Assembly: GCF_900110245.1 (NCBI RefSeq)
Contig: NZ_FOCZ01000016.1
Location: 62,001 to 126,000, forward strand
DNA length: 64,000 nucleotides
Origin: Niastella yeongjuensis
GTDB taxonomy: Bacteria > Bacteroidota > Bacteroidia > Chitinophagales > Chitinophagaceae
Reading direction: 5' to 3'
Made by a program: the position numbers and the translations under genes. The notes below the pieces were generated by a model. That model was not told the DNA's origin, did no database searches, and worked only from the letters and a program-made list of their open reading frames with translations. Within the stretch, counting starts at the first letter, position 1; every line of letters starts with the position of its first letter. This document shows, piece by piece, positions 44,561 through 53,883 of the stretch.

Positions 44561-45799
44561 TTAATTTTTGAGTTTGAATTCAATAATCACGGGTGTGGTG
44601 GCGGGTGGATGGCTTTTTATAAAACTGTCCAGATCAGGGGGTACCGGCACATTCTTGTTTTTTTCAAAGAAGGTAAGCAGGTCGCCGGCATTTTGGGCTT
44701 TGTAGAATTTGTCTGCCTTGTGTGAAATGCCATAATCTGCCAGGAGCGACAAATTATACTGACTGCTATCCGACTTGATATTTTTGGTTTTGAAGCTGGT
44801 ATTGGTTTGCTTTTGGTAGATGTAGGTCTCGTAATTATAGAGATAACCTACCCCGAAATAAATGAATCGCGGTGTTTCATAGAATGAATATACCTGGTGG
44901 AGCATCCAGCTGTTGTTGCGTTCAAAATTATCCCGTTCGGTTTTATTTTTAAAAGGCCTGGTAAAATACCAGGCCGGCAAACTGTTTTCCAAAGGCAGTA
45001 CCAGTTGGTAGCCAGGTAGTAAACTATCATTCACCAGTTTGAAAATGGTATCACAAAAAGGGCGGGAAACAATATGGATATCAGGTGTATCTGTTTTTAT
45101 AAAACTAACACCTTCTTCTTTGTATATAAACCTGGGTTCGTTAATACGATTGTAAGGGAAATAACCTTTTACCAATTGGGTGCCTTTGTAAATTTTAAAC
45201 TCATAGTCCAGGCTGTCTTTGTACAATTCGCTTGTGCTGATCCTGCCCATGGCATACAGATCATCTCCATATTGATTGGCGTATAGAATGTCGTTTTGCT
45301 GGGGGATGACTTTTTTAATAACGGGTGATGCGTCGTTGAGGTCGATGATGTACTTGCTGAAATACTTTTTATTACGCGGATTGCTCCAGGCCAGTTTTAT
45401 TTTTATCTTGTCGCGCGAGGTAAGTTTATAATTTTTATTACTTCCGAAGAAAAAGATCTGGTTATTGAATTCGTCGTATTGCGGGTAAAAATCGCCCAAC
45501 TTTTTATAGCTGATTTTTTTAATAAATCGGCCCTTCTTTGAATACAGCGCAATTGTTTTACCGGAATAATCTTTTAAGAGGAAGTAATTGTCGGTTGCTT
45601 CAACGCCGGCATACGTCCTGAATTGAATATCGTCTTTTATCTCCAGCGGGATAAACCGGATAGAGTCTACAAATTTTGATTGCTTTTCACTACCGGACGC
45701 TTTGGGATGGAGATAGATCTTTTGTAGTTGTGATTGGGCGATCGATGAAATGACCTGGCAGTACAGGATCAAGACAAGACAAAGGGAATAATTTCTCAT
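44561..45799 (-). CDS. Secreted 6-bladed beta-propeller-like protein
   Basis: A 412-residue protein with a signal peptide (ends VISSIAQS). The segment VDSIRFIPLEIKDDIQF and the following regular strand pattern (YFLLKDYSGKTIALYSKKGRFIKKI) resemble the 6-bladed beta-propeller proteins common in Bacteroidota, often found with TonB receptors. No enzyme motif is visible. It is the first gene of a two-gene operon with the outer-membrane barrel protein and may present ligand to it or form part of the outer-membrane complex. The family call rests on the FIPLE motif and repeat rhythm, and so is only moderate. Confidence 0.65.
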   Translation of the reverse strand: MRNYSLCLVLILYCQVISSIAQSQLQKIYLHPKASGSEKQSKFVDSIRFIPLEIKDDIQFRTYAGVEATDNYFLLKDYSGKTIALYSKKGRFIKKISYKKLGDFYPQYDEFNNQIFFFGSNKNYKLTSRDKIKIKLAWSNPRNKKYFSKYIIDLNDASPVIKKVIPQQNDILYANQYGDDLYAMGRISTSELYKDSLDYEFKIYKGTQLVKGYFPYNRINEPRFIYKEEGVSFIKTDTPDIHIVSRPFCDTIFKLVNDSLLPGYQLVLPLENSLPAWYFTRPFKNKTERDNFERNNSWMLHQVYSFYETPRFIYFGVGYLYNYETYIYQKQTNTSFKTKNIKSDSSQYNLSLLADYGISHKADKFYKAQNAGDLLTFFEKNKNVPVPPDLDSFIKSHPPATTPVIIEFKLKN

Positions 45800-45826
45800 T
45801 TAAGGGTTTGGTTATTGGCAACAACC

Positions 45827-45834
45827 CAAAAGTA
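45827..45834 (-). promoter_or_regulatory. -7 promoter box of the propeller/receptor operon
   Basis: On the minus strand TACTTTTG is a perfect TAnnTTTG box 27 bp before the start codon. No convincing -33 TTTG was found at the proper distance, so a regulated or weak promoter is likely. Confidence 0.4.
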
Positions 45835-46042
45835 TAGTTGTAAATGTTAACGCGCTCCTAAAAACGCATACTAACGCCTGTTCATTAAATTAGTGTTATC
45901 ATGACAGCGATAAACAATAATAAAGCTGACAACCGTCAGTGGTTTAAGGGGTAAAAACAGGGGTGTTTCCAAATTCAATAATTTCATCATAATTTGCCGG
46001 TTGTTGCCAGTGGAAAATGGGGGCAACTGTAAAATACAATCT

Positions 46043-46657
46043 ATGAAAAAACTGATCATCTGGCTCGTATTGGTATTGACTATTGTACTGGTGTTTTGGC
46101 TGGGCCAACGCTTCGGCGCCCGGGTAGTAAGTGAAAGAACGCTCTCTAACAGCCTTATTGTACGTGAAATTGCAGAGCTCGCCAGTTTGGAAGTACAGGG
46201 AACTGCCTCTATAAAAAGGAGCAACCTCACCAACGACGGTGGCTGGGAAGATAACTTCCGTAAAATGTTTGCTGAAAATACGATCTGGGTAACGGTACCT
46301 TACACGGCCAAGTTTGGCGTGAATGTGAACGAAAACAATTTTAAAGTAGCGGTGGGTGAAAAAGAAGTAGTGGTGACCTTACCCCCAACGCAATTGCTGA
46401 GCTACGAATTGCGCCTGGACCAGATGGAAACGGCCAATAAAAAGGGCTGGTTCATGTTCTCCGACGACGAAACGTATACCGACGTGCAAAAAAAGCTGTA
46501 CACGACCTCCCGGCAGCAGATTGAACAGAATAAAGACTACCGCGAGCAAAGCAAAGTAAAGATCTATAAGATCATTTCGCAATATTATGCGCCGTTTAAC
46601 CTGGTGGTAAAAGTAAAGTTTGGCGACGAAGCACCACAGACCTTACCGCTTAATTAA
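46043..46657 (+). CDS. DUF4230 domain-containing membrane-anchored protein
   Basis: A protein of 204 residues. MKKLIIWLV was chosen as start because it begins a typical signal anchor (KLIIWLVLVLTIVLVFWLG); a longer frame adds 14 unlikely residues. The remainder is exported and resembles DUF4230: LIVREIAELASLEVQG, then FGVNVNENNFKVAVGEKEVVVTLPPTQLLSYEL. The function of this family is unknown. Predicted topology is a single N-terminal helix with a periplasmic domain. It stands between a divergent operon and a TPR gene with gaps of over 100 bp on each side, so it is probably transcribed alone. Confidence 0.82.
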   Translation: MKKLIIWLVLVLTIVLVFWLGQRFGARVVSERTLSNSLIVREIAELASLEVQGTASIKRSNLTNDGGWEDNFRKMFAENTIWVTVPYTAKFGVNVNENNFKVAVGEKEVVVTLPPTQLLSYELRLDQMETANKKGWFMFSDDETYTDVQKKLYTTSRQQIEQNKDYREQSKVKIYKIISQYYAPFNLVVKVKFGDEAPQTLPLN

Positions 46658-46767
46658 GGCGCTGATTCGTTTATAGATTAGATTAAGTTAGGATATGATT
46701 TTGTGTTAACTATGATGTATGTAAATCTTATCTTTCTGCATCAATGTTCATAATTAAAAGTTAGTAC

Positions 46768-47586
46768 ATGAAATCATTACTATTAATCTTTTCTTTTTTT
46801 ACCCTACTCGAATTACATGCTCAAACTGCCGAAGAATATATTGTAAAGGGAAATGCAAAAAGTAAAGCTGCTGATTATAAAGGGGCCATAGACGATTATT
46901 CCATGGCCATCAAGCTGGATCCGCAATCGGCAAGGGCCTTTCACAACAGGGCCATTGTTAAAAAGAACCTGAAAGATTATACCGGTGCACTGGCAGATTG
47001 CAATAAAGCCATTGAAGTAGGCCCGGCTTACAAATACAGTTACGACACCCGGGCCTTGTTGCTGCAAATGCAGGGCGATTACAAAGCTGCCATCCGGGAC
47101 TGGGACATGGCCATTCAATTGGATGCTGCTAACGCAGATGCCTATAGTTTCAGGGGCGTTGCGAGGGCCAGGTTAAATGATCCCAAAGGCGGTGTAAGTG
47201 ACCTTACAACAGCCATCCGGTTAGATTCTACCAATGCATATTATTACTACAACAGGGCTTATTTTATAATGGACCTGAAAAAGTACCAGGACGCTTTGCC
47301 TGACCTTAACAAGGCAATTACCCTCGATGCCAATTACCGGGATGCCTATTTTGAAAGGGGAAATGTCAATTATGAATTGAATAACCACCAGGCTGCTATC
47401 AGTGATTATACAAAAGCCATCGAACTTAGGCCCGACGGCAGTGCCTATTACTGGCGGGGTATTGAAAAGATGAATACCAGTGACGATAAAGGGGCCTGTG
47501 CTGATTTTAAGGAGGCCACTAAACTGGGGTATGAAATAAGTGATAAACGGGCTCTTAAATGCATGAAAATTTGTGTTAAGGGCTGA
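46768..47586 (+). CDS. Periplasmic TPR repeat protein
   Basis: A 272-residue protein with a signal peptide (ends LLELHAQ) followed by six to seven tetratricopeptide repeats of 34 residues. Examples are GAIDDYSMAIKLDPQSARAF, GALADCNKAIEVGPAYKYSY and AISDYTKAIELRPDGSAYYW. TPR arrays bind peptides or partner proteins; no enzyme domain is attached. A TATCTTTC sequence, close to a -7 box, lies at 46729-46736, but its -33 element is badly spaced. There is no operon partner. The next gene starts 65 bp downstream with its own promoter-like sequence. Confidence 0.88.
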   Translation: MKSLLLIFSFFTLLELHAQTAEEYIVKGNAKSKAADYKGAIDDYSMAIKLDPQSARAFHNRAIVKKNLKDYTGALADCNKAIEVGPAYKYSYDTRALLLQMQGDYKAAIRDWDMAIQLDAANADAYSFRGVARARLNDPKGGVSDLTTAIRLDSTNAYYYYNRAYFIMDLKKYQDALPDLNKAITLDANYRDAYFERGNVNYELNNHQAAISDYTKAIELRPDGSAYYWRGIEKMNTSDDKGACADFKEATKLGYEISDKRALKCMKICVKG

Positions 47587-47600
47587 TGTAAAAATAACGG

Positions 47601-47631
47601 TTGTACTAACCAGTTGTATTTATTATCTTTC
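47601..47631 (+). promoter_or_regulatory. Probable promoter of GLUG-like lipoprotein gene
   Basis: GTTG, a 20-bp spacer and TATCTTTC fit the Bacteroidota pattern with one mismatch in each element. The box lies 20 bp before the ATG. Confidence 0.4.
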
Positions 47632-47651
47632 ATTTCACTTAAACGCTACAT

Positions 47652-48992
47652 ATGAGAATCGCCTACCTATGTGCATTGGGGCTACTGTTGGCTACTTTTG
47701 CCTGTAAAAAAAATGGTTCAACAGATGACGTCATTACGGACCCACCGAACACACCTCAATCAACAGCTACTTTTACATTGTCGCGTTATGGCACTGCTGA
47801 CCTGGTAAAACTATTTTTGTCGGGCGGTAATGAGACGTTAGCTACCATCAAAGATGCTACCGGCAACACAAGTTTTACCTGGGAGATCGCCGGCAGCAAT
47901 GGGATGAAAAAGACTACCGACACACTCGTTAAAGGCACCGGAAAAACAGATAACGGGGGGAATGCTACGATCAATCCCTATTCGCTGTACAATTATAAGG
48001 ACGGCACCCTGACCATAAATATCCGTTTCAATAATGCAACGGCTACTACCATTTCGGGTACTACGAAAAAAGAAGAATTTATTATCCGCTCCTACAGAGA
48101 TCTGATGGCCATCAACAATTTCACCGGTAATAATCTGAAAGACACTTTTGTACAGACGCAGGATATTGCTTTTCCGGATACTGTATTTTCTACCGCTCCG
48201 GTTAAATATCCGCTGGCGGCTAACTATGACGGCCGTGGTTATAAGGTTACCAATCTGACCATTTTAACTCCCGCCCGTGGTGCGAACTCGCCGTTAGATT
48301 ATGTGGGTTTATTCTCATACATTGACGACGAGGTAATCGTAAAAAACGTAAGGCTGGAATTATCTGCTGCTGGTATCAAAACGACCAGCCCTGGTATTTG
48401 CGGTGGAATTGCGGGTAGTAACTGGGGCAATATTATCAATTGCTCTGCCCGGGGTAGTATAAAGTCCGCTGCCGGATTCTGGTCCGAGGTAGGCGGTATT
48501 GCCGGTGAAACCAATTATGGCCGGATTATCGGCTGTTCATTTAACGGTACACTCGAAGCGGATGAGGTTGGCGGAATAACCGCAGCCATTTATTTTTCCC
48601 ACCTGAATATGTGCTACAGCAATTATTCTGTCGTTGCTAATTATGGTGGAGGTATTACCGGCTTCATAGTCGAGAACCAGAATGGTATTTCAAACGATAC
48701 GGTATATAATTGCTATGCCTATGTTAAACAGGCAGCTATAACGAACAGGTTTAATGCTGTTTTCTATACTGTCGATCCGGCTACTGTAAATTGTCTGTAT
48801 GATGACTGTTACAGCAATTATGGGGTTGCTCAACCCAATGCTATTTCATACAATACAGCGCAGCTGCTCAGCAGTATGATAGTTTCTTTACAGGTAAGTA
48901 ACCTGCCGGCAGGTATTGCGCCGCCACCTGCCTATAGACCATTTAAAAGTTCAACCGACCCCAATCAACCACCTCTTTTATGGTGGGAATAG
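47652..48992 (+). CDS. Surface lipoprotein with GLUG-like repeats
   Basis: A 446-residue lipoprotein; the leader ends LLLATFACKK, a standard lipobox followed by Lys. Residues about 20-150 form a strand-rich domain. From about 200 on there are repeats of the GLUG type (YVGLFSYIDDEVIVKNVRLE, CGGIAGSNWGNIINCSARG, VGGIAGETNYGRIIGCSFNG, VGGITAAIYFSHLNMCYSNY), which build a right-handed beta-helix. Such proteins occur as adhesins or surface proteins. The sequence after CKK is acidic and polar (NGSTDDVITD), a pattern seen in surface-exposed lipoproteins of the phylum. Monocistronic. Confidence 0.8.
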   Translation: MRIAYLCALGLLLATFACKKNGSTDDVITDPPNTPQSTATFTLSRYGTADLVKLFLSGGNETLATIKDATGNTSFTWEIAGSNGMKKTTDTLVKGTGKTDNGGNATINPYSLYNYKDGTLTINIRFNNATATTISGTTKKEEFIIRSYRDLMAINNFTGNNLKDTFVQTQDIAFPDTVFSTAPVKYPLAANYDGRGYKVTNLTILTPARGANSPLDYVGLFSYIDDEVIVKNVRLELSAAGIKTTSPGICGGIAGSNWGNIINCSARGSIKSAAGFWSEVGGIAGETNYGRIIGCSFNGTLEADEVGGITAAIYFSHLNMCYSNYSVVANYGGGITGFIVENQNGISNDTVYNCYAYVKQAAITNRFNAVFYTVDPATVNCLYDDCYSNYGVAQPNAISYNTAQLLSSMIVSLQVSNLPAGIAPPPAYRPFKSSTDPNQPPLLWWE

Positions 48993-49000
48993 AAATAATA

Positions 49001-49037
49001 AAGATCCCCGTTGTAAAAAGGCAATGGGGATCTTACT
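49001..49037 (+). terminator. Terminator after GLUG-like lipoprotein gene
   Basis: AAGATCCCCGTTG pairs with CAATGGGGATCTT (one wobble) over a short loop. The T-run after the stem is weak. Confidence 0.65.
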
Positions 49038-49163
49038 TTAGATCGAAACATTTTCCCGTTTGTATATAAATCTGTGTAGGTGGTCAATTAATTCAGCCGT
49101 TCCGGCAGGCGTTCTCCTTAAAGATTAAATATCAATGTATCTTTAAAGGAAGGGGGCCTTATT

Positions 49164-50303
49164 ATGTCTATCGTAAAAATAAACCGGCACTGGCTGATAA
49201 AATATAAGCTTTACCATTTACCCTTTTGGTGCCTGTATCATTATGTATGGTGGGTAGTGGCGTTGGGTAATCCTCTCAAAGCCGCCAGTGCCATGATCAT
49301 TTTACCTTATGCCATCAAATTCTCGTTCTATGTGGGCTGGCAGGCAATAGCGGTTTATTTCAACCTGTATTATTTAATACCCCGGTTTCTTGAAAAAAGC
49401 AGGTTTACACTTTATATATCCTGTTTGCTGATAACCATCCTGGGCACGGCTTCTCTTATTGTTACCGGTTATTACCTGGGTGCTTTTGTTACCGGGAAAA
49501 GCTTTGAAGCCCTTTATGGCCCGGGTAATTACTGTTTGTATTATTTTTATAGCATCGCATTGCCCTCTACGTTGGCCAGCACAACCCTGGCTATGAGTAT
49601 AAAGCTTACAAAAAACTGGATCCAGACAAAGCGAAGACAGCAACTGCTGGAAAAGGAAAACCTGGAAACGGAATTGAATTTTTTAAAGAACCAGTACAAT
49701 CCCCATTTCTTATTTAATACCATCAACTCCATCTTTTTTCTGATCCATAAAAATCCTGATAAAGCATCTGTTTCCCTGGCCAAATTCTCGGAACTGTTGC
49801 GGTATCAGTTGTATGAATGTAATGAAGGACAAATACCCGTAAACAGGGAGATCATGTACCTCGAAAACGCGGTTGAACTGGAAAGACTTAGGCTGAACAG
49901 CCATATAAAGGTCAATAGCGAGGTGAGCCAGGTGGCTTCCGCTCCTTTTGGCATTGCCCCTTTTATCTTAATGACCTTTGTGGAGAACGCATTCAAGCAT
50001 GTATCAAAACAACCCGGTGAGCGCAACTGGATCTCCGTTAAGCTGCACATTCGTGAGAACCAACTGGATTTTTTTGTTGGGAACAGTACTTCATACGATA
50101 CCTATACGCCCATGACGCCCTACAAAGGCATCGGGTTAAAAAATGTACAAAGGCGGTTGGATCTTATCTATCCGGGTAAATATAACCTGGATATACAATG
50201 CCGGCCCCATAGTTATGAAGTGGCCTTGCAAATACAGCTGTCAGCGCTGCCTGCACCTGCAGGCGTTAACAAAATCGCCCCACCTTCAATTATGTACAAA
50301 TGA
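49164..50303 (+). CDS. LytS/YehU-type sensor histidine kinase
   Basis: A 379-residue inner-membrane kinase. Four hydrophobic helices fill residues 15-150 (for example FTLYISCLLITILGTASLIVTGYYLG). A short coiled coil leads to the His_kinase domain: the phosphorylated His is His181 in NPHFLFNTINSIFF. The ATPase part carries FVENAFKH (N box) and KGIGLKNVQRRL (G box). There is no extra sensor domain, so the membrane part senses the signal. Its stop overlaps the start of the LytTR regulator by 4 bp (ATGA). The TonB receptor gene follows the pair and is the most likely target. Confidence 0.94.
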   Translation: MSIVKINRHWLIKYKLYHLPFWCLYHYVWWVVALGNPLKAASAMIILPYAIKFSFYVGWQAIAVYFNLYYLIPRFLEKSRFTLYISCLLITILGTASLIVTGYYLGAFVTGKSFEALYGPGNYCLYYFYSIALPSTLASTTLAMSIKLTKNWIQTKRRQQLLEKENLETELNFLKNQYNPHFLFNTINSIFFLIHKNPDKASVSLAKFSELLRYQLYECNEGQIPVNREIMYLENAVELERLRLNSHIKVNSEVSQVASAPFGIAPFILMTFVENAFKHVSKQPGERNWISVKLHIRENQLDFFVGNSTSYDTYTPMTPYKGIGLKNVQRRLDLIYPGKYNLDIQCRPHSYEVALQIQLSALPAPAGVNKIAPPSIMYK

Positions 50304-51025
50304 TCAACTGTGTAATCATAGACGATGAGCCACTGGCGCGGGAAGGTATTGCCAGTTATGTAAACGATGTGAGCTTTTTATCCCTGATAGCTACCTGTGA
50401 AAGCGCGGTTGAGTACAGTAAATGGTCGCCGCAACAACCCGTTGACCTGATCTTCCTCGATATCCAGCTGCCGAAAATAACCGGGCTCGATTTTTTGAAG
50501 GTGATCCGGAACCCGCCAATGGTCATTATCACCACTGCCTACTCCGAATATGCGCTGGAAGGTTTCCAGCTGAACGTGCTGGATTATTTACTGAAGCCTG
50601 TTACTTTTGACCGGTTTTTTAAGTCTGTCCATAAAGCCAAAGATTATTACCACCTGCTTACCAGAAGCCAGACTGCCGCCTCCTCCCCTGCCAGTTACTT
50701 CTTTATTAAGTGCGGTACCAAATATGAAAAGATCTATTTTGACGAGGTGTTGTTTGTAGAAGGCTTGCAGAATTACATTACCATTTATACCAGTAAGGGC
50801 AAATACATAACCATGCATTCCCTGAAAATGCTGGAAGAAGCTCATTTAAATAACGAGCAATTTATCCGGGTGCACAAATCCTATATGGTGGCGGTGAACA
50901 AGATAGAAAGCATTCAGGGCAATGAGATCTTTATTGGTGCTCATCGTGTTCCTATCAGTCGCAATTACCGGGAGCAGGTGCTTCAACAGGTGGTTATGAA
51001 CAAACTTTGGGATAAATCGAAATGA
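50300..51025 (+). CDS. LytTR family response regulator
   Basis: A 241-residue two-component regulator. The receiver domain occupies residues 1-115, with IIDDEPLAREGI, phospho-acceptor Asp54 in LIFLDIQLPKITG, and the conserved Lys in DYLLKPV. The LytTR DNA-binding domain is at about 140-240 (YEKIYFDEVLFVEGLQNYITI and FIRVHKSYMVAVNKIE). It is the cognate partner of the kinase before it, with which it is translationally coupled. LytTR proteins bind direct repeats upstream of targets; the 145-bp gap in front of the TonB receptor gene would hold such a site. Confidence 0.95.
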   Translation: MINCVIIDDEPLAREGIASYVNDVSFLSLIATCESAVEYSKWSPQQPVDLIFLDIQLPKITGLDFLKVIRNPPMVIITTAYSEYALEGFQLNVLDYLLKPVTFDRFFKSVHKAKDYYHLLTRSQTAASSPASYFFIKCGTKYEKIYFDEVLFVEGLQNYITIYTSKGKYITMHSLKMLEEAHLNNEQFIRVHKSYMVAVNKIESIQGNEIFIGAHRVPISRNYREQVLQQVVMNKLWDKSK

Positions 51026-51137
51026 TTTATTATTCCTTATCTATTGATTGCCAGTTGTTATTTGTAGGGTTGACATTTTTTCCGTTTTGCGTAACCCCTT
51101 TTTCCCGATTCGGATAACAGGTGCGTGTCAGTCGTTG

Positions 51138-51145
51138 TAATTTTG
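51138..51145 (+). promoter_or_regulatory. -7 promoter box of the TonB receptor gene
   Basis: TAATTTTG is a perfect TAnnTTTG box 25 bp before the ATG. There is no good -33 box, which fits a promoter that needs an activator. T-rich stretches ending in CCG, near 51075-51083 and 51100-51108, could be LytTR half-sites. Confidence 0.45.
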
Positions 51146-51170
51146 CGTCCGCAAAAAACTACAGTACCGA

Positions 51171-53600
51171 ATGCGCCCTATATCTATTGGCCAGTTTATT
51201 TTCAGTGCCCTTGTATTAGTATTCTTTTTAATGATTACTGTTCAACCGGCTGCGGCTCAATCGGCAGCCCTTGATGCGTCGGCTAACCGGGGAACGGTGC
51301 CAGTCACAGCAGATCCTGATCCTGCCGGCAGCATTAAAGGAGTTGTTACCACGAGCGACGGCAAACCGGCCGCCGATGTTACCATTGTTATTTCCGGCAC
51401 TAAAAAGTTTGCGCTTACAGACGGGGATGGAAAATTTGCCTTTCGTCACCTGCAGCCCGGTGAATACTTGCTGGAGGTTTCCCTGGTAGGCTATGAAACC
51501 ATTAAACAACAAGTTACTATCACGGGTTCGCAGGCATTGAGCCTTACTATCAGGCTCAATGCAGCGCAAAAGATGCTGGATGAGTTGACTGTTACCGGTG
51601 TTTATAACAAGTTCAATAAAAAGGAAACAGAGGATGTTGCCCGTCTTCCCCTGAAGAATCTTGAAAATCCCCAGTCCTATACGGTGGTAACCCGCGAGAT
51701 CATGCAGGAGCAACAGATCACCGACTATGTGAGCATATTTAAAAATATTCCGGGCGCGGGTATTCCCATAGTGTACAACCAGGGACGTACCTCCATGTTT
51801 GCCCGTGGGTTCATGACCGATAACCTTATTCGCAACTCGGTTTCCGGTTTTGTATATACGAACATCGACCCGGCCAACCTGCAACGGGTAGAGGCTATTA
51901 AAGGCCCTTCCGGTACGCTGTTCAACAGTAGTATGATCTCCTTTGGCGGTCTTTTTAACCGGGTAACCAAGAAACCAGTCGATCGTAATTTCACGGAGCT
52001 TAGTTACTCGGCTGCCAGTTTTGACCTGAACCGGTTGACCATGGATTTTAACCGGGTGCTGGATACGGCGCACAATACCCTTTTCCGGCTCAATGCGGCG
52101 GTTGGAACGCAACAGAGCTTTCAGGATGCCGGTTTCTCCCGTAATCTGATGGTGGCACCCAGCTTTAGTTATAAGGTGAACGACCGGCTGTCATTGCTAC
52201 TGGATGTAGAGGCCTCTACTTTCAATGCTACTTCACCCATTCGTTTTACGCCGTCAACAAAGGGAAAGATCACTAATATCAAAGACCTTGGTATCGATTA
52301 TAAAAAATCATTTACCAATAACAGCCTCGACTACAAGACCCAACAACTGAATGTGTTTGGACAGGTGAACTACCAGCTTTCTGAAGGCTGGCGTTCTCAA
52401 ACCAACTACACCCGTACCTATTCTGCCACCAAAGGATATGTGACGCAGCTCATCGGGTACGGAAAAACCGATGACTCCCTGCAGCAGCAGGCCCAGATAG
52501 AAGATTTCCCCTATAATGGTACTGAGATCCAGCAAAACTTTATTGGCGATACCCGGATTGGCAACCTGCGGAACCGGGTGGTGATTGGGGTGGATGTCTT
52601 CAATCAAAAAAGTAACCGCAATACACCCACCGTCAATATGACGCCGATCAACTTTCTGCATCCCGGTGCGGCTTATAACAATTTCAATGCTGCCAAAATA
52701 GACTCGGCCGCTGCCCATGCCGCCTATCAGATCTATCGCACTAACATCTATACTTACGGCGTGTATGTTTCTGATGTGATCAATATTACGCCCCAGCTGA
52801 ATGTGATGCTCAGTCTGCGGGGTGACCGGTTCGATAATAAAGGGACCTACTACCCGGCACAGGACTCCACGGCTGGCGCCTATACGCAGAATGCGTTGTC
52901 ACCCAAACTGGGTATCGTGTATGAGCTCCTTCCCGAAAGGCTTTCCCTGTTTGGTAATTACATGAACGGGTTTAGTAATACGGGCGGCGCAGATTTCAAT
53001 GGCGTTGGCTTTAAACCACAACAGGCATATCAATGGGAAGGTGGAATAAAACTGGACCTGCTGGGCCATCGGATCAGCAGCACCATCAGCTACTATCATA
53101 TCGATGTATCCAATACAACCCGTGACGATATTGACCATCCGGGTTATTCCATCCAGGATGGTGTACAACTCAGCCGGGGTATAGAAGCAGAAGTGATCGC
53201 CAATCCCATGCCTGGTTTTAACGTAGTGGCGGGGTATTCGTACAATGACAGTCGTTATACAACTGCCAACAAAAATGTGGAAGGTCTTCGTCCTGCTACT
53301 GCAGGTCCGCAAACCCTGGCTAATCTGTGGCTTAGTTACCGGCTTATTTCCGGGAAACTGCGCGGCTTGGGCGCCGGTTTTGGCGGCAACTACGGAAGTT
53401 CACAATTCCAGACCAATACCACTACTTTTTCATTCCAGATCCCCTCCTATACCGTATTGGATGCAACCGTCTTTTACGATCAACAACACTATCGTTTAGG
53501 GGTTAAGGTTGACAATCTGACGAATGAAAGATACTGGTCGTACCGGCTGGCCCCGCAAATGCCTATCCGGGTCACTGCCGATATTACGATTAAATTCTAA
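51171..53600 (+). CDS. TonB-dependent siderophore-type receptor
   Basis: An 809-residue outer-membrane receptor. After the signal peptide (ends VQPAAAQ) lies a carboxypeptidase-like domain (about 45-135, GSIKGVVTTSDGKPAADVTI). The plug follows (about 140-290, NIPGAGIPIVYNQGRTSMFARGF written in parts: NIPGAGIPIVYNQ, GRTSMFARGF; then RVEAIKGPSGTLF), typical of ferrichrome/ferric-siderophore receptors. The barrel ends with IRVTADITIKF, a terminal Phe as needed for BAM insertion. Iron-chelate uptake with TonB energy is the most likely role; the chelate is unknown. The kinase/LytTR pair directly upstream suggests signal-dependent expression. No Fur box was recognised. Confidence 0.93.
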   Translation: MRPISIGQFIFSALVLVFFLMITVQPAAAQSAALDASANRGTVPVTADPDPAGSIKGVVTTSDGKPAADVTIVISGTKKFALTDGDGKFAFRHLQPGEYLLEVSLVGYETIKQQVTITGSQALSLTIRLNAAQKMLDELTVTGVYNKFNKKETEDVARLPLKNLENPQSYTVVTREIMQEQQITDYVSIFKNIPGAGIPIVYNQGRTSMFARGFMTDNLIRNSVSGFVYTNIDPANLQRVEAIKGPSGTLFNSSMISFGGLFNRVTKKPVDRNFTELSYSAASFDLNRLTMDFNRVLDTAHNTLFRLNAAVGTQQSFQDAGFSRNLMVAPSFSYKVNDRLSLLLDVEASTFNATSPIRFTPSTKGKITNIKDLGIDYKKSFTNNSLDYKTQQLNVFGQVNYQLSEGWRSQTNYTRTYSATKGYVTQLIGYGKTDDSLQQQAQIEDFPYNGTEIQQNFIGDTRIGNLRNRVVIGVDVFNQKSNRNTPTVNMTPINFLHPGAAYNNFNAAKIDSAAAHAAYQIYRTNIYTYGVYVSDVINITPQLNVMLSLRGDRFDNKGTYYPAQDSTAGAYTQNALSPKLGIVYELLPERLSLFGNYMNGFSNTGGADFNGVGFKPQQAYQWEGGIKLDLLGHRISSTISYYHIDVSNTTRDDIDHPGYSIQDGVQLSRGIEAEVIANPMPGFNVVAGYSYNDSRYTTANKNVEGLRPATAGPQTLANLWLSYRLISGKLRGLGAGFGGNYGSSQFQTNTTTFSFQIPSYTVLDATVFYDQQHYRLGVKVDNLTNERYWSYRLAPQMPIRVTADITIKF

Positions 53601-53620
53601 GGATATAACTTATTTGGATG

Positions 53621-53655
53621 AAAAGCCTCCTCATCGCCGGGGAGGCTTTTTTATT
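53621..53655 (+). terminator. Terminator of the TonB receptor gene
   Basis: AAAAGCCTCC pairs with GGAGGCTTTT over a 10-nt loop, followed by more T. Confidence 0.85.
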
Positions 53656-53675
53656 TTTACCAGTCCCTAATAAAT

Positions 53676-53798
53676 AAAGAGCAGGAAACTGAATTTTACC
53701 AATTGCGGGGGCAGGAATACCGCAGCCTGGAATTTGTATATCCTGACCTGATCTATATCGTGAATGTGGCCGACACCCTGAAACCGAAGAGCAGATAA
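53676..53798 (+). pseudogene. 3' remnant of a protein-coding gene
   Basis: A short frame with no start codon reads as convincing protein: NKEQETEFYQLRGQEYRSL followed by EFVYPDLIYIVNVADTL, then ends in TAA. Nothing upstream in the frame extends it across the terminator. It is probably the end of a deleted gene. No family is recognised. Confidence 0.35.
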
Positions 53799-53883
53799 TA
53801 GTAATAATAAAATAATCTCGCGGTTTTTCATTGGGGCCGGGTATTAACATACCTTAAGATTTTTTGTTAAATCGGAGAACCGG

